From: Jaltomata sinuosa
Lineage: Eukaryota > Streptophyta > Magnoliopsida > Solanales > Solanaceae
Direction of reading: 5' to 3'
Assembly (NCBI GenBank): GCA_003996215.1
Contig: QJPP01001695.1
Coordinates: 310,001 to 374,000 of the forward strand
Length of the DNA stretch: 64,000 nt
Shown: positions 21,961 to 34,408 of the stretch, one piece after another
Layout of the letters: each line of letters starts with the position of its first letter
How positions within the stretch are numbered: the first letter of the stretch is position 1
Made by a program: the position numbers and the translations under genes
The notes under the pieces: model-generated
The model's database searches: none
Told to the model about the DNA's origin: nothing
The model's input: the letters and a program-made list of their open reading frames with translations, nothing else

Positions 21961-23081
21961 TTTATATCAGTTCTTTTCCAGCTTTTACCCAGGGGTATTT
22001 TTGTAATTACCCACCTTTTTAACTCTTAAGTGAGGTTGTTTTGGCCACTTTTAAGTAGGGTTTCTACCCCAATTCGCCTACTTCCTTCATTATTTCTCAT
22101 TCATCTCCTAAAGAGGAAAGAACTCCTTCAAGCTCCAAGTTCAAGATCCATAGTAAAGGATTCAATTCCAAGTCTCCATTCTTCTCATTCTTTGTTGGGC
22201 TAGCTTCAAATTAGATATGTGGGTATTCAACGAGGGATTTCTTTTGACCTTATTCTTAAAACCCCCAATTCTTCTAAATTAAATTTATGAATTTCAAGTT
22301 AGGGTTATTACCCAATTCTCATGGGCTTTTCTATTAAGTGTTTTCTTATGATTCTTCAACAAATTCTAAGTTCAATGTAATGATTCTTATGGATTTGGCA
22401 AATGATTATTTATCTCATAATTTGAAGGCTAACCCTAGATAAATTTTTCATTCATGGCTTGATTTAAGGAAAATTGCATGCATTGATATTATGGTCTCAA
22501 GTACTTTATGAAATTGCATGCCAAATTCTTCAAGTTATGAATTTAGAAAGAAAAGTGAATTTTTGCTATGCTAAGCTTTACGACTTATGATTTGAATTTG
22601 CATAACATTAGATATGTCCTTATGCTTTTCAAATAGAATTTTGGCATTAGATATGTAACAAGTATGTTATTAGCTATATGTATATTTTGGTAGTAGTATA
22701 TAGCACCGAGCGATGAGATTTCTATATAACCCAAATCCAAAACTACATTACCACCGTAGGTTTCCCTCTGTGGCTTATGACAGGATCCTATTATGATAAG
22801 GTTCTAACCTTGGCTGGTTAGGAAAACCTTTTTTGGTGTGGGTGTAGGACACTGGACTCCATTTAGCTCATCATGGTTTATGTCGGTTAATAGAAAATCT
22901 CGTATGAATGTTTTTAAGCCTTATTCTATGTTATTTCTTACCTTATTCTTAAAGTATAGCTGACAATTTCACTTATTATGCATATATTTAGTTTGAACTA
23001 TGTTTTAAGCATGTTTTTACCATATTTATGCATGTCTCACATACTCGGTATATGTTATATTACTGATGCATATTCTCGCGC

Positions 23082-23100
23082 TGCATCCTTTTATGATGCA
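23082..23100 (+). other. Conserved LTR hairpin (D 5' LTR)
   Basis: TGCATC-CTTTTAT-GATGCA: a 6-bp stem with a 7-nt loop. It follows GTACTGA-type words and precedes a TAGGT-like word. Equivalent hairpins lie at 30094-30112 (D 3' LTR), 53986-54004, 58878-58896 and 63842-63860. Confidence 0.75.
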
Positions 23101-23500
23101 AATATAGGTTCCCACTCTCTGGATCATGGCTAGAGTTCACATGCCACTTAGTTTGACTTGGTGAGTCCTTATTTATTCGAGGACTAGTATGATGCTTAGT
23201 TTGTAAGATCTTTTTCTTCAGTATTTAGGGTTAGCTAGGGACTTGTCCCAGCAACTCATTATGATGGTTTTAGAGGCATTTTAGAGAAAGACAGTAATTT
23301 TAGATTTCGTGTTTTAGATTGTGATATTCCTAGATCCTTTATGCTTATGTTTGAGTTAGTATGCTTACTTCTCCTGTTACGCTTCCGCTACTGTCATTCA
23401 TGTTATGTTATGTCATGCTAAATCCAAAGGTTAACTTGGGGCACTTGTGGTCCTGGGTTCAATGTTACGTCTAGGGGGTAGTCTCGGAGCATGATAAACT

Positions 23501-23512
23501 TAGTATCAGAGC
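23501..23512 (+). other. D primer-binding site, initiator-Met type
   Basis: TAGTATCAGAGC, four bases after the LTR end. It fits the 3' end of initiator tRNA-Met with one G-to-A change; the J copy at 54398-54409 reads TGGTATCAGAGC. Confidence 0.85.
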
Positions 23513-23689
23513 ATCAGGTCATGAGTCCTAGGGTGTCTGAAAGCCATATCGAGTAGAATCTCTTTCATATGTGTGAAGTGCGCCACACTTATGAGAGGGA
23601 AGATATGAGGAGTCTTAGTAAAAACTCCACTTCTTTCATGACAAAATATCATGCGATAGAGTTTAACTCTATTACTTCTCTAATCCAAT

Positions 23690-23704
23690 CTTTATAATTT
23701 TCAG
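23690..23704 (+). promoter_or_regulatory. Candidate splice acceptor before D gag
   Basis: TTTATAATTTTCAG ends at 23704, four bases before the gag ATG at 23708. With a donor in the LTR (AG|GTATGT in siblings) it would define a leader intron that includes the primer site. The J copy has TTCAA here, a lost acceptor. Splicing is inference. Confidence 0.4.
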
Positions 23705-23707
23705 ATT

Positions 23708-24860
23708 ATGCCTCCTCGTCGTGCCATACCTCGTCGAGCCACTCAAAATGTTAACACTCTGATTCCAGACCCTGAGGTCACAAATATGAAGTTCAAGAAT
23801 GCCATTCATATGCTAGCTCAGACTGTGGCCACTAAGGCCAATCAGTAGGCTCTTATCCCCATCCACCGCCAAGGTAGAGAGATTGCTGCCTGAGTTTGAG
23901 ACTTCATTCACATGAACCCTCCTGAGTATTGGGGTTCAAAAGTTTGTGAGGATCTGCAAAATTTCATGGATGAGGTGAAGAAGGTCTTGGATGTGATGTA
24001 GGTTGTTAAGATTGATGGTGTTGAGCTTGCCTCCTATCAGCTCAAGGATGTAGCTCATATTTGGTTTACTTAGTGGGAGGATGTTAGGGCTAGGGATGTG
24101 GTCCCTATGACTTGGTAGTTCTTTGAGAGGGCTTTTTTTGATCGGTTCTTCCCTAGAGAGTTGAGGCAAGCTAAGGCAGAAGAGATCATGAATTTGACGC
24201 AGGGATCTACGTCGATTCAGGAGTATGGGTTGAGGTTTACCGAGCTTTCTAGGTATGCTCCTTCTATTATGGCTGATCCACAAGACTAGATGAATAAGTT
24301 TATTTATGGAGTGTTAGATTTGGTGAAAAAGGGGTGAAAATCTTCTATGATTTTGGGTGACATAAATATTTCTAGACTTATGACTCACGCTTATCAGATT
24401 GAGAGAGACAAGTTGAGGTAAATGGCAATAGAGAACAAGAGGGCCAGATCAGAGGGTTCAGGTTTTAGCCATCAGAGGTTCAGAGGTGAACACACTACTT
24501 TTCATTTCAGAAGAAGTCATCAAGACCCATTCATTCTTCAGCTAGTGCTCCTACTTAGGCATCCTGGCCTTGTCATGATCAGACAGGTAGAGGATCAGGT
24601 TCTTATTCGCAGGGGAGTGTTGCAAAGGGGACTCCTTACTCTTCTTGCAACAAATGTGGAAAAAGTCACCATGGTGAGTGTTTAGCTGGTTCATGTGGAT
24701 GCTTTGGGTGTTGTCAGGTTGGACACAAGATTAAGGATTGTGCTTTAGTTAAGAAGGGACAGGAGGTAGTAGGACTCAGTCTTCTCCAGCAGCCCCAAGA
24801 GGTCGACCGGCCTAGCAGGGCACTACCTCTAGTTCTGGTGATCAGTGCCAGAACTACCTT
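23708..24860 (+). pseudogene. Chromovirus gag (D)
   Basis: ATG at 23708 opens a basic N-terminus (MPPRRAIPRRA), then EVTNMKFKNAIHMLAQT. The capsid part follows (NPPEYWGSK, FFERAFFDRFFPRELRQAKA, GLRFTELSRYAPSI). Two zinc knuckles close it: CNKCGKSHHGEC and CFGCCQVGHKIKDC near 24645-24740, both with all Cys/His present. Stops at 23846, 24071 and 24118, among others, sit where Gln or Trp codons are expected. Gag would package element RNA. Confidence 0.9.
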
Positions 24861-24866
24861 TATGCC

Positions 24867-25300
24867 ATGTCCTCTCACCAGGATCAAGAGAGTTCACTAG
24901 GCGTTGTTACTAGTATGTTGAAAGTCTTCTCTTTTGATGTGTATGCTTTATTTGACCCCAGTGCCTCCTTATCTTTTGTGACCCCTTATGTTGCTTGCAA
25001 GTTCGAAATTTGTCGTGATCAACTCTTAGAACCCTTTTGTGTTTCTACTCCTGTTGGTGAGTCAGTCCTAGAAAAAAAGACCTACCAAAATTGCCCTATC
25101 TCATTCCTTCATAGAGTCACTTCAGCGGATCTAGTAGAGTTGGAAATGACTGATTTTGATATTATTCTTGGTATAGATTGATTGTATGCATGTTATGCCT
25201 CGGTTGATTGTCATACCCGAGTCATCAGTTTCAAGTTCCTGAACAAACCTGTCTTATAGTGGCAAGGTAGTCCTCCATCCTCAAGGGGTCATTTCATATC
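24867..25300 (+). pseudogene. Chromovirus aspartic protease (D), altered active site
   Basis: Frame 24867-25181 has the active-site stretch LFDPSASLSFV; the glycine expected after Pro in sister copies (B has DPGS) is Ser here. The second conserved stretch reads LVELEMTDFDIILGID. A stop at 25182 follows where Trp is usual in B (LTWL). It would mature Gag-Pol. Confidence 0.83.
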
Positions 25301-25319
25301 TTATCTCAAGGCTAGGAAA

Positions 25320-26160
25320 ATGATTTCTAAGGGTTATGTCTATCATATAATTTGGGTTATGGACATGGAGTCTGAGACCCCATCTCTCCATTCAGTCCCT
25401 ATTGTAAATGAGTTTTCTAAAGTATTTCCTGAGGATTTACCCAGAGTCCCTCCCGAGTGGGAGATCGACTTTGGAATAAATATTCTTCTAGATATGCATC
25501 CTATTTCTATTCCTCCTTTTAGAATGGCTCCAGTGGAACTTAAGGAATTGAAAGAACAGTTGAAGTACCTTTTTGTTAAAGGGTTTATCTTGCCCAGCAT
25601 CTCTCCATAGGGTTCTCCAGTTCTATTTGTATGAATGAAAGATGGTTCTCTCAGAATATATATTGACTACCGTCAGTTGAACAAGATCACAATCAAGAAT
25701 AGGTATCTTATTCCTAGGATTGATGACTTATTTGACCAGCTTCAGGGTGCCAGCTACTTCTTCAAGATCGACCTTAGATCCAGTTATCATCAGCTCAGAG
25801 TTAGAGAGTGTGACATTACTAAGACAAACCTTCAGAATTTAGTATGGTCATTATGAATTTGTGGTTATGTCTTTTGGACTAACAAATGCTCCTGGAGGTT
25901 TTATAGATTTGATAAACCGTGTGTTCAAACAATATTTGGATATGTTTGTGATTGTTTTCATTAATGATATTCTTATCTATTCTCGGAGTAAGGAGGAGCA
26001 TGTGGACCATTTTAGAGTTGTGTTGCAAACTCTCAAGGATCAAAAGTTGTTTGCTAAGTTTAGCAAGTGTGAGTTTTTGATGTAGTCTGTTGATTTTCTG
26101 GGTCATATTGTTACTAGAGATAGTATTCGAGTTGATTCATAGAAAATAGAGGCAGTAAAG
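25320..26160 (+). pseudogene. Chromovirus reverse transcriptase (D), catalytic Asp changed
   Basis: Spacer [17 protein letters not shown] and [16 protein letters not shown] (25320-25610), then [29 protein letters not shown] (first catalytic Asp kept) and [10 protein letters not shown]. The catalytic box reads FINDILIYS, with Asn at 25963-25965 in place of the first Asp of the pair (GAT to AAT). Stops at 25608, 25633 and 25854 and a frameshift near 25830 break it. The enzyme is inactive. Confidence 0.88.
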
Positions 26161-26760
26161 AACTGGCCTTGACCCACTTCCCCATCTGATATTAGGAGCT
26201 TTTTGGGTTTGGCTTGTTACTACAGGAGATTTGTGGAAGGGTTTTCTTCCATAGCTGCCCCGTTGACTCGATTGACTAAGAACAAGGTAAATTTTCAGTG
26301 GTCTGATCTATGTGAGAAGAACTTTCAGGAATTGAAGACTAGGTTGACCACAACCCCTGTGTTGACTATACCCGAGGGCTCAAATGACTTTGTTGTGTAT
26401 TGTGATGCTTGTAGGCGTGGTTTGGGTTGTGTGTTGATGCAGCATGGTAAGGTGATTGCATGTGCTTCTATACATCTTAAGATTAATGAGAATACCTACC
26501 CTACTTATGATCTTGAGTTAGCAACCATGGTTTTTTCCTTGAAGATTTGGAGACACTACTTGTATGGTGTTAATGTGGATGTATTCACCAATCATAAGAG
26601 TCTTCAGTATGTGTTTACTCAAAAGGAATTGAATCTTCATCAAAGGAGGTAGCTTAAGCTTCTTAAGGATTATGATATGAGTGTGATTTACCATCTGAGT
26701 AAGGCCAATGTTATGTCGGATGCACTTAGTGGGTTGTATATGGGTAGTGTGTCTTCGGTT
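26161..26760 (+). pseudogene. Chromovirus RNase H (D)
   Basis: Long open stretch 26203-26652: connection domain ([30 protein letters not shown]), then RNase H with Asp in [12 protein letters not shown], Glu in [10 protein letters not shown], and Asn for Asp in VFTNHKSLQ. After a stop at 26650 it continues to SKANVMSDALS. The missing Asp predicts loss of activity. This is among the better preserved stretches of D. Confidence 0.87.
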
Positions 26761-26959
26761 GAGGATGAAAAGAAGGAATTCTCTAAGGATGTTCCTCGAC
26801 TTGCTCGATTAAGAGTTCACCTTATGGATTCGACAGAAGGTGGTGTTATCATTCAAAATGGTTCTGAATCATCTTGGGTAGCTGAAGTGAAAGAAAACCA
26901 AGATAGTGATCCTATTTTGCACCAATTGAATGGTGCAGTCCATCAGCAAAGGGTAGAGG

Positions 26960-27898
26960 TTTTCTCCTAAGGGGGAGATGGTGTGCTTCGATATCAGGGT
27001 TGATTGTGTGTTCTTGACGTAGATGGGTTGTGATAGAAGATTAAAATAGAGGCTCATAGCTCCAGGTATTCTATTCACCCCAGTGCCACCAAGATGTACC
27101 GTGACCTACGGGAGGTCTATTGGTGGAATGGCATGAAGAGGGACATAACTGATTTTGTGGCTAAGTATCCCAACTATAAGCAAGTGAAGGTAGAACATCA
27201 ACAACTAGGTGGTATGACTCAGGTATTGATCTTCCTACTTTGAAGGGGGAAGCAATCACTATAGATTTCATTACAGGCTTGCCTTGTACTCGTAGGCAAC
27301 ATGATTCTATTTGGGTGATTATCGACAGGATGACTAAATCAGCCCATTTCTAGGCTGTCAAGACTATAGGTTCAGTAGAGGATTATGCCAGACTCTACAT
27401 TTGTGAGATAGTTAGATTGCATGTTGTTCATTGTCTATCATTTCATATAGAGGCACTCAGTTTACATCCCAGTTTTGGAGATCATTTCAAAGAGGTCTTG
27501 GTACTCAGGTGAAGCTTAGCACAACTTTTCACCCACAGACGGATGTCCAGACAAAGCGTACTATTCTGACTTTAGAGGATATGTTGAGAGACACCGTGAT
27601 TGATTTCAATGGTAGTTGGGATGATCACTTGCCTCTTATCTAGTTTTCCTACAACAACAACTTTCATTCTAGCATCCAGATGACTCCTTCTGAGGCACTT
27701 TATGGGCGAAGGTGTAGATCTCCTATTGGTTGGTTTGATGTAGGTGAGGCATCTTTGATTGGTCCAGATTTGGTTCATAAGACTATGGAGAAGGTTCAGA
27801 TCATTAAGTAAAGGTTGAAGACCACTCAGAGTCGACAAAAATCATATGCAGATGTGAGGAGAAGAGATTTGGAGTTTGAGGTTGATGATTGAGTATTT
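26960..27898 (+). pseudogene. Chromovirus integrase core (D), dead
   Basis: The zinc-binding part keeps both His (AHSSRYSIHP), but both Cys are Tyr (KYPNYKQVK, 27163-27189). The first core Asp is kept (ITIDFITGLP). The second is Tyr ([12 protein letters not shown], 27431 onward) and the Glu is Lys (DVQTKRTI). Each is a one- or two-base change. Several frameshifts and stops follow at 27640-27890. Confidence 0.88.
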
Positions 27899-28513
27899 AT
27901 GAAGGTGTCACCCATGAAGGGTGTGATGAGGTTTGGTAAGAAAGGGAAACTTAGTCCCCGTTATGTAAGTCCCTATCATATTCTGAGGAGAGTTGGTAGT
28001 GTTGCTTATGAGTTGGATTTGCCAGCAAATATAAAAGCAGTTCATCCGATTTTTAATATTTCCTTGTTGAAAAAGTGTGTTTGTGATCCAACCTTTATTG
28101 TTCCCTTGGAGTATGTGGGTGTGAAGGATAACCTCACATATGAGGAAGTTCCCGTGGAGATCCTTGATTATCAATTTTGGAGGTTGATAAACAAAGAAGT
28201 CGCTTCGGTAAAGGTCCTTTGGAGAAATCAGTTAGTTGAGGGAGCTACTTGGGAAACAGAAGCAACCATGAAAGCCAAGTACCCTCAGCTCTTTCCTTCC
28301 GATTATGTTTCAGCATTAGGTAATAGTTTCTTCCTTAGTACGTCCCTCCGATTCTACTTCACCAGTTTCTCTCATAATCCTACCATACATTCATGTTTCT
28401 TGAAGTTAGTTCGGTCGTGTTTTGTGATAAAAAGCCAGTTTTCATGCTTGTTCTTTAGCTTTCATCTTTTATTGGTTGGTTGGGCTATTTACTCTAAAGT
28501 TTTCCTTGCTTAG
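27899..28513 (+). pseudogene. Integrase C-terminus plus chromodomain (D), 204-codon open frame
   Basis: This is the longest open frame in the window. Residues 1-60 are the integrase C-terminal domain ([31 protein letters not shown]). About 75-135 are the chromodomain ([34 protein letters not shown]). The last 60 residues are a Phe/Ser-rich tail running toward the polypurine tract, perhaps not part of the ancestral protein. The chromodomain would direct insertion to modified chromatin. It is a piece of pol, not a separate gene. Confidence 0.88.
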
Positions 28514-28535
28514 TCTTCATTTGAGGATGAATGAT

Positions 28536-28551
28536 CCCAAAGGGGAGATAT
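28536..28551 (+). other. D polypurine tract
   Basis: CCCAAAGGGGAGATAT directly before the 3' LTR TG. J has CCCAAGGGGAGATAT at the same place. It primes plus-strand DNA. Confidence 0.85.
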
Positions 28552-30508
28552 TGTAACACACCAGAATTCGATCCAGCTTTTAAACTTAGAATCCCTGAAA
28601 AATCTGACCTTTCCAGGAACTACGAGTCTAAACCATGGGCCGTGGTTTGAACCGTGAGCCATGGAATGAAATAGTGGTTAAATTTCTACAAGATTAACCT
28701 CTGGTCTGAGAACCGTGAGTGGGTTCTACAGACTGTAGTTCGTTCTACGGACAGTCCTGTCCATTTGTGGAATCAAACCTGAGGGCTGACTGTTTCCCCA
28801 GAAACCACCAATGGATCTACAAAGTGTAGTTCATTCTACGGACGGTCTGGTTGACTCGTGAAATTTGATCTACAGCCAAACGCTTTGGCTAGGAACCACG
28901 AGAGGCAACCACAAACCGTGATTTATTCTATGGTCCATAGACCTCACTCGTGGAACCTGAAGTCGAGTTTTTAAATCAGTTCTTTTCCAGATTTTATCAA
29001 GGGGTATTTTTGTAATTAACTACCCTTTAACTCTTAAGTGAGGTTGTTTTGGCCACTTTTAGTAGGGTTTCTACCCTAATTAGCCTAATTCCTTCATTAT
29101 TCCTCATTCATCTCCCAAAGAGGAAATAACTCTTTCGAGCTCTAAGTTCAAGCTCCATAGCAAGGGATTCAATTCCAAGTCTCTATTCTCTCCATTCTTA
29201 GTTGGGCTATCTTCAAATCAGGTATGTAGGTATTCAATAAGGTATTTCTTTCACCCTTATGCCCAAAACCCCCATTTTTTCTAAATTGAATTTATGAATT
29301 TTAAGTTAGGGTTCTTATCCAATTCTCATTGGCTTTTCTATTAAGTGTTTTCTTATGATTCTTCAACAAATTCTAAGTTCAATTTCATGATTCTCATGTG
29401 TTTTGCAAATGATTATTTATCTCATGATTTGAAGGCTAACTCTAGCTGAATTTTTCATGCATGGATTGATTTAAGGAAAATTGCATGCATTGAGATTATG
29501 GTCTCAGGTACTTTATGAAATTGCATGCCAAATTCTTCAAGTTATGAATTTAGAAAGAAAAGTGAATTTTGGCTATGCTAAGATTTAAGACTTATGATTT
29601 GAATTTGCATGACATTAGATATGTCGTTATGCTTTTCAAATAGAATTTTTGCATTGGATATGTCACAACTATGTTATGAGCTATATGTATGTTTTGGGAG
29701 TAGTATATAGCACCGAGCGATGAGGGTTCTAGATAACCTGAATCCAAAACTACGTTGCCACCATAGGTTGCCCTCTGTGGCTTATGACAGGATCCTATTA
29801 TGATAAGGTTCTAACCTTTGCCAGTTAGGACAACCTTTTTTGATGTGAGTGCATGACACTGGACTCTACGTAGCTCATCATGGTTTAGGTCAGTTAATAG
29901 AAACTCCCGTATGAATGTTTTTAAGCCTTATGCTATGCTATTTCTTACCTTATGCTTAAAGTATGATATTACTCACAATTTCACTTATTATGCATACGTT
30001 CAGTTTGAACTATGTTTTAAGCATGTTTTTACCATATTTATGCATGTCTCATATACTCGATACATCCTATAGTACTGACGCATATTCTTGCGCTGCATCC
30101 TTTGATGATGCAAATACAGGTTCCCACTCTCAGGCTCGTGGCTAGAGTTCGCAAGCCACTCGGTTTGACTTGGTGAGTTCTCATTTATTCGAGGACTAGT
30201 ATGATGCTTAGTTTGTAGGTTCTCTTTCTTTAGTATTTAAGGTTAGCTGGGGTCTTGTCCTAGCAACTCATTATGATGGTTTTAGAGGCTTTTAAAACTT
30301 AGACAATTATTCTAGATTTCGTGTTTCAGATTGTGATATTCCTAGATCCTTTTTGCTTATGTTAGAGTTAGTATGCTTACTCCTCCTGTTATGCTTCCAC
30401 TTATGTCATTCATGTTATGTTATGTCATGATAAAGCCAAGGGTTAACTTGGGACACTTGTGGTCCCAGTTTCCGTATTACGTCTACGGGGTAGCCTCGAG
30501 GCTTGACA
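28552..30508 (+). repeat. D 3' LTR
   Basis: From TGTAACACACCAGAATTCG to GGCTTGACA. It carries the palindrome series at about 28630-28960, an intact splice-donor-like CAG|GTATGT at 29219-29227 and the hairpin at 30094-30112. Followed by CTACT and then E LTR sequence. Confidence 0.93.
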
Positions 30509-30513
30509 CTACT

Positions 30514-32495
30514 GAAACCCCCTAGTAGGCAAGACAAAACCTAAGATATAATACTACAAATGAAGCTAAAAACATATCTAAAAATAGATAGCGGAAGTAA
30601 GATCGTAATAAGATTGGGCCACCAATATAGATATATACAAAATGGTACAAAACATACAAGCATGCCTTGAAGAGACCAAGAAAAATGAAATATACACATA
30701 TGAAACCAATCCCCGGACCTGGTGTCACCGGTACAAGAGAATCTAAATTACATGAATAAGGCCATACATGTTACTAATGTATATTAAAATACAAAATAAA
30801 GACAGTAAGTACAAGAGGGGAAATAATAAATATCTGAGCACTGGGTGCTCACCACGATCTGAATAGTCGCAAGCCATAAATAACTAGATGATCAGCTAGG
30901 GAAGCTCATACTAGGTGTTGCATCAGAAAAAGATGCAAAAGTCTTGTATGAGTACCAAAAGATAGGGTACTCAGTAGGCATTGTAGGTCGATCAAGCTCA
31001 GAAGATAATATATAATATAAAAACCATGAATGTAAAAGTATGTCAGAAGCTAACCTAAAATCTCATATATAGAGGGATAATGGTGAATATAATAATAATA
31101 ATGATAATATAACACTCAAGTAAGAATACAAGAGAATGTGATGCAATATGGGATAATGCAGTGTAAGATAAGGCCAATAGAGGAAAAGTAAAACTTGGTA
31201 TGATTCCTTGGGGCGCCCTTAGGCTCATCAACATATGCAATAAAGTAAAAACTCGTATATGTGCTCTCCAGCTGCCCTTAGGCTCATAAATAGACAGTAA
31301 ACTGAGTAAAGGGTCCAGAACTGTCTCTCGGACCAAGTGTAAAAGTGATAAATTCTTTCCATTCCAAATATATTTATAAAAGAGTGCAATCCTTTCTGAA
31401 AACTGTATCTTAAAGTGAAGAATTTCATTAAAAACTGAAAACCAGTGTTATTCCTCTAAAATAGTATCATAATCCATGTACGTGCATGTATGAATGTATG
31501 CTTGCCATCACAAGGGGATACATGTATATATATTTTTAACAAATTGGGTAAAACCACTCTCCAAAAAAGCCAACTAACATGGAACTCCATCAAATCCAAA
31601 GCTACGGCGTTGGGCCAATAATTACATAATATACTAAATAAAACACGAAAATGGAGCGAGTAAAAGTAAAAACAAACAGGTAAAAGCCCACTCTACTACA
31701 AAATCCTCATCTAATTTTATACTAAGAATTCTAATCTAACCCAATCAAGGCTTCAGGCAAACTAAGCTAAGTTTCAACAATAAATTACTAGTCTACGGTC
31801 CTAGAGATGGCCAATAATTCTGGAACAAGGGATTAATGCCTAATTCTATCCTACAACCTAATTCTAACATTCGTACAAATTATAAAATATGAAATATAGC
31901 TGAGCTAAGTTTATGGTATATAAACCGTAACCTACCTCAGGACCAAACTACAAGCATGAACTGTCACTCGGGAGCCATCCCTTTTGAAGTGCCTCAGATT
32001 GCTTCCATGCTATCACAAACACATTCTACAAGTCAAAATGCGAACAATGATACACATATTGTTATAAAGAGATTTGGGCCTGAAATTGGGTCAAATATTT
32101 GACCCTTGGGGCCTGCCAACAAAATCATAAACAAAAACTCCAAATACGCTTCCAATAGGGTCCTAAACCCATGCCAAAAATTAAGGCATAAGTGGGAAGT
32201 GATTTGAGCCCCAAAACAGCCTTGAAGTACACCATGATCATGGAAGAAATTCACTAATCAAGACATGAATTCAACGAAAATGGAAAAGGATAAATGCATA
32301 ACGCATAAAACTAACAAAAATTAAGGGGGGTAACATAAAGAACTTACCCATAAATAATTATGCTGAAGGATTCCCCAAAGAAATGCTTCCTAAGCTCTCA
32401 AGAACAATTTTTTGTTAGAAATGGAGAAAATAACAAAGTGTAGCAATATTTAAATGTCAAGGGTCCTTCATCGATCGCAAGGACCTCTGTCACGA
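30514..32495 (-). repeat. E LTR piece 2
   Basis: It continues E piece 1 after the D insertion: GAAACCCCCTAGTAGGCAAG parallels GTAACCCCCTGGTAGGCAAG in the F LTR (32534 onward). It includes the hairpin at 30919-30937 and the start of the ATCGATCGCAAGGACC-type palindrome region (32469-32490). It ends at the F insertion, where CACGA (32491-32495) is the target duplication. Confidence 0.85.
30919..30937 (-). other. Conserved LTR hairpin (E LTR)
   Basis: On the element strand TGCATC-TTTTTCT-GATGCA. The same stem, with the same 7-nt loop length, occurs in the D/J/L LTR family. Confidence 0.75.
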
Positions 32496-32919
32496 TGTCA
32501 CATCCTAAAATTGGGTTGCGATGGCGCCTACGTAACCCCCTGGTAGGCAAGCTAACCCAAAGATGCGGAAGTATAGTAAAACAATTTAAATAATGAAATC
32601 CAGGAGGGAATCATAAAAGGAGGGGGACAATTATATATATACATACCAACAGTCATACATATACAAAAATGGCCCCAAAGTGATAGAGAAGACAAAACAT
32701 CTACAAGATTAACCCTGGAACTGGTGTCACCGGTACAAAAGCATCTAATGTACGGAAAAACTATACAACAAGTGTTGTCTATCCAAAATAAAAAAATATA
32801 GACAAGTATGTAGATGGAAAGCAGTAATGATCTTTAAAACGAGAGGATCTCACCGCGATCAGAGAAGCAGCTGACCATGAATGACTGGAGGGTCAACGAG
32901 GGTGGCTCGTACTAGGTGT

Positions 32920-32938
32920 TGCATCAGAAAAAGATGCA
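32920..32938 (-). other. Conserved LTR hairpin (F LTR)
   Basis: TGCATC-AGAAAAA-GATGCA on the plus strand. It matches the E copy exactly, and a decayed copy lies at 42932-42950 in the other F LTR. Confidence 0.75.
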
Positions 32939-34408
32939 AAGTGTAGTATGAGTACCAAAACAATGGGTACCCTGTATAGGAAAGTAAACTAGCTACAGGG
33001 ATCCACCTAAATCTAGTTATCAACAGAAAACACTATCTATCTGACGGTGAAGATGATAATGATAAAGCAGGTAAAAGCACTTCAAGTACGCATAGATAAT
33101 GTAGTGCATTGCATTGTGAGATGATATGATGCAGAGTATAGCCAATGCAGAAAAGTAAAAACCCAGTATTTAGTACCCCATGCACTTGGAAGGAACCTCC
33201 AACTCATAAACATATGCATAAAAGTAAAACCCAGATATGTACTACTCGAGCCGCCCAAAATCGTACCTCAAACTCTTTAACAGGAAATTAAAATAGATAA
33301 AGGGTTCAGAAATGACCCTTTGACCGACATAACGGTAGTTCTTTCCATTCTCTTCAAAAACCAGTGGTTAAGTAAAATCCTGAATTTGGACCAAAATCCT
33401 GTGTTTATTTCATTTTCAAAACCAATAGCAATATAATGCAATAATGAGATATGATGCCATGTTCAGGGAATATCAATTCAATCAGGGTAAAACACCCTCC
33501 AAACAAGATGACTGACCTGGCACTCTGTCAGGTCCATGCTATGCCCTAAGGCCCACAGATACACAAATACAGTAAATAGACGAGCGGTAAATGGAAAATA
33601 AGCAGGAAAACAAGTAAAATCACCTACTCTGCCTCTAAAACCTTTCTAAATTATTCTAAGGATTCTAAACTAGCCACAACAGACTATGAGATCCTAAACT
33701 AAGGATAAATATGAAGATACTATTCTACAGTCCTGAAAATGGCCAAAAAGAGCAAAAAAGAGGATTTAAGCCTAATTTCTACCTAAACCTATCCTAACAT
33801 TGATGCAACTCATAATATATAAAATCTAACTAAGCCAAGTCTAAAATAAGTAAACTGTAACCTACCTCGGGGCTGAACTGCAAACACAAACTGTCACTTG
33901 TGTGCCTTTCCCTTTGGAAAACTCTCTGAATGCTTCCATACTATCAAGAACATAATCCAAGTGTCAAGACAAGAAGAATGACACCCATATCGTTATTCAA
34001 AAATTCAGGCAAAATTCAGGGTGAAAATCGGGTCAAAAAATGACCATTGGGGTTTGCGCGATAAAACGGAAAACAAATTTTACAATTATGTTCACAACGG
34101 TTCTATACTAAAGGCTAAAATCCATGCCCAAAAGAGCATAATTGTAAAGAACCGTTGTATAATTTTGGGAACGAGTCTCATCTCATGCCCAAAAGAGCCC
34201 CAAAATCCACTTTGATCAAGAGTTTAAACAAGGAGTTTTTTTACGAAATTTTAATGGAAATGACATGAATTAAACAACGGAAATGGAATAGAGAATAAGG
34301 TGGACTTACCAAAATTATTAGGAATGAATGCAAGCCTAAGAACTAGCTCTTGGAAGCTCACAACAATGGAGAAATTTGGAAAAGTAGAGAAGAAAATAAA
34401 GTGAAAAA

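Larger units (their letters stand above)
21543..23496 (+). repeat. D 5' LTR
   Basis: From TGTAACACCCCAAAATTTG to GAGCATGATA (TGACA decayed). The palindrome cluster is at 21625-21960, the donor-like site TTAG|ATATGT at 22211-22220 (GT decayed to AT), and the conserved hairpin at 23082-23100. The D 3' LTR is clearly its sibling, with scattered substitutions throughout. No coding frame. Confidence 0.93.
21543..30508 (+). mobile_element. Complete Del/Tekay-like chromovirus D
   Basis: Two LTRs of 1954 and 1957 bp, a primer site, gag-pol-chromodomain and a polypurine tract are all present. A perfect 5-bp duplication CTACT flanks it (21538-21542 and 30509-30513). It lies inside the E LTR. The reading frame has many stops, mostly TAG/TGA where CAG, TGG or CGA is expected. 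RT, protease and integrase all have changed active-site residues, so it could now move only with proteins from elsewhere. Confidence 0.95.

Noticed and set aside
23501..23512. tRNA gene
   Set aside because: Only a primer-site complement to a tRNA 3' end is present; no cloverleaf sequence surrounds it.
27899..28513. Independent host chromodomain gene
   Set aside because: It continues integrase in the right order and distance before the polypurine tract, so it is the end of D pol.
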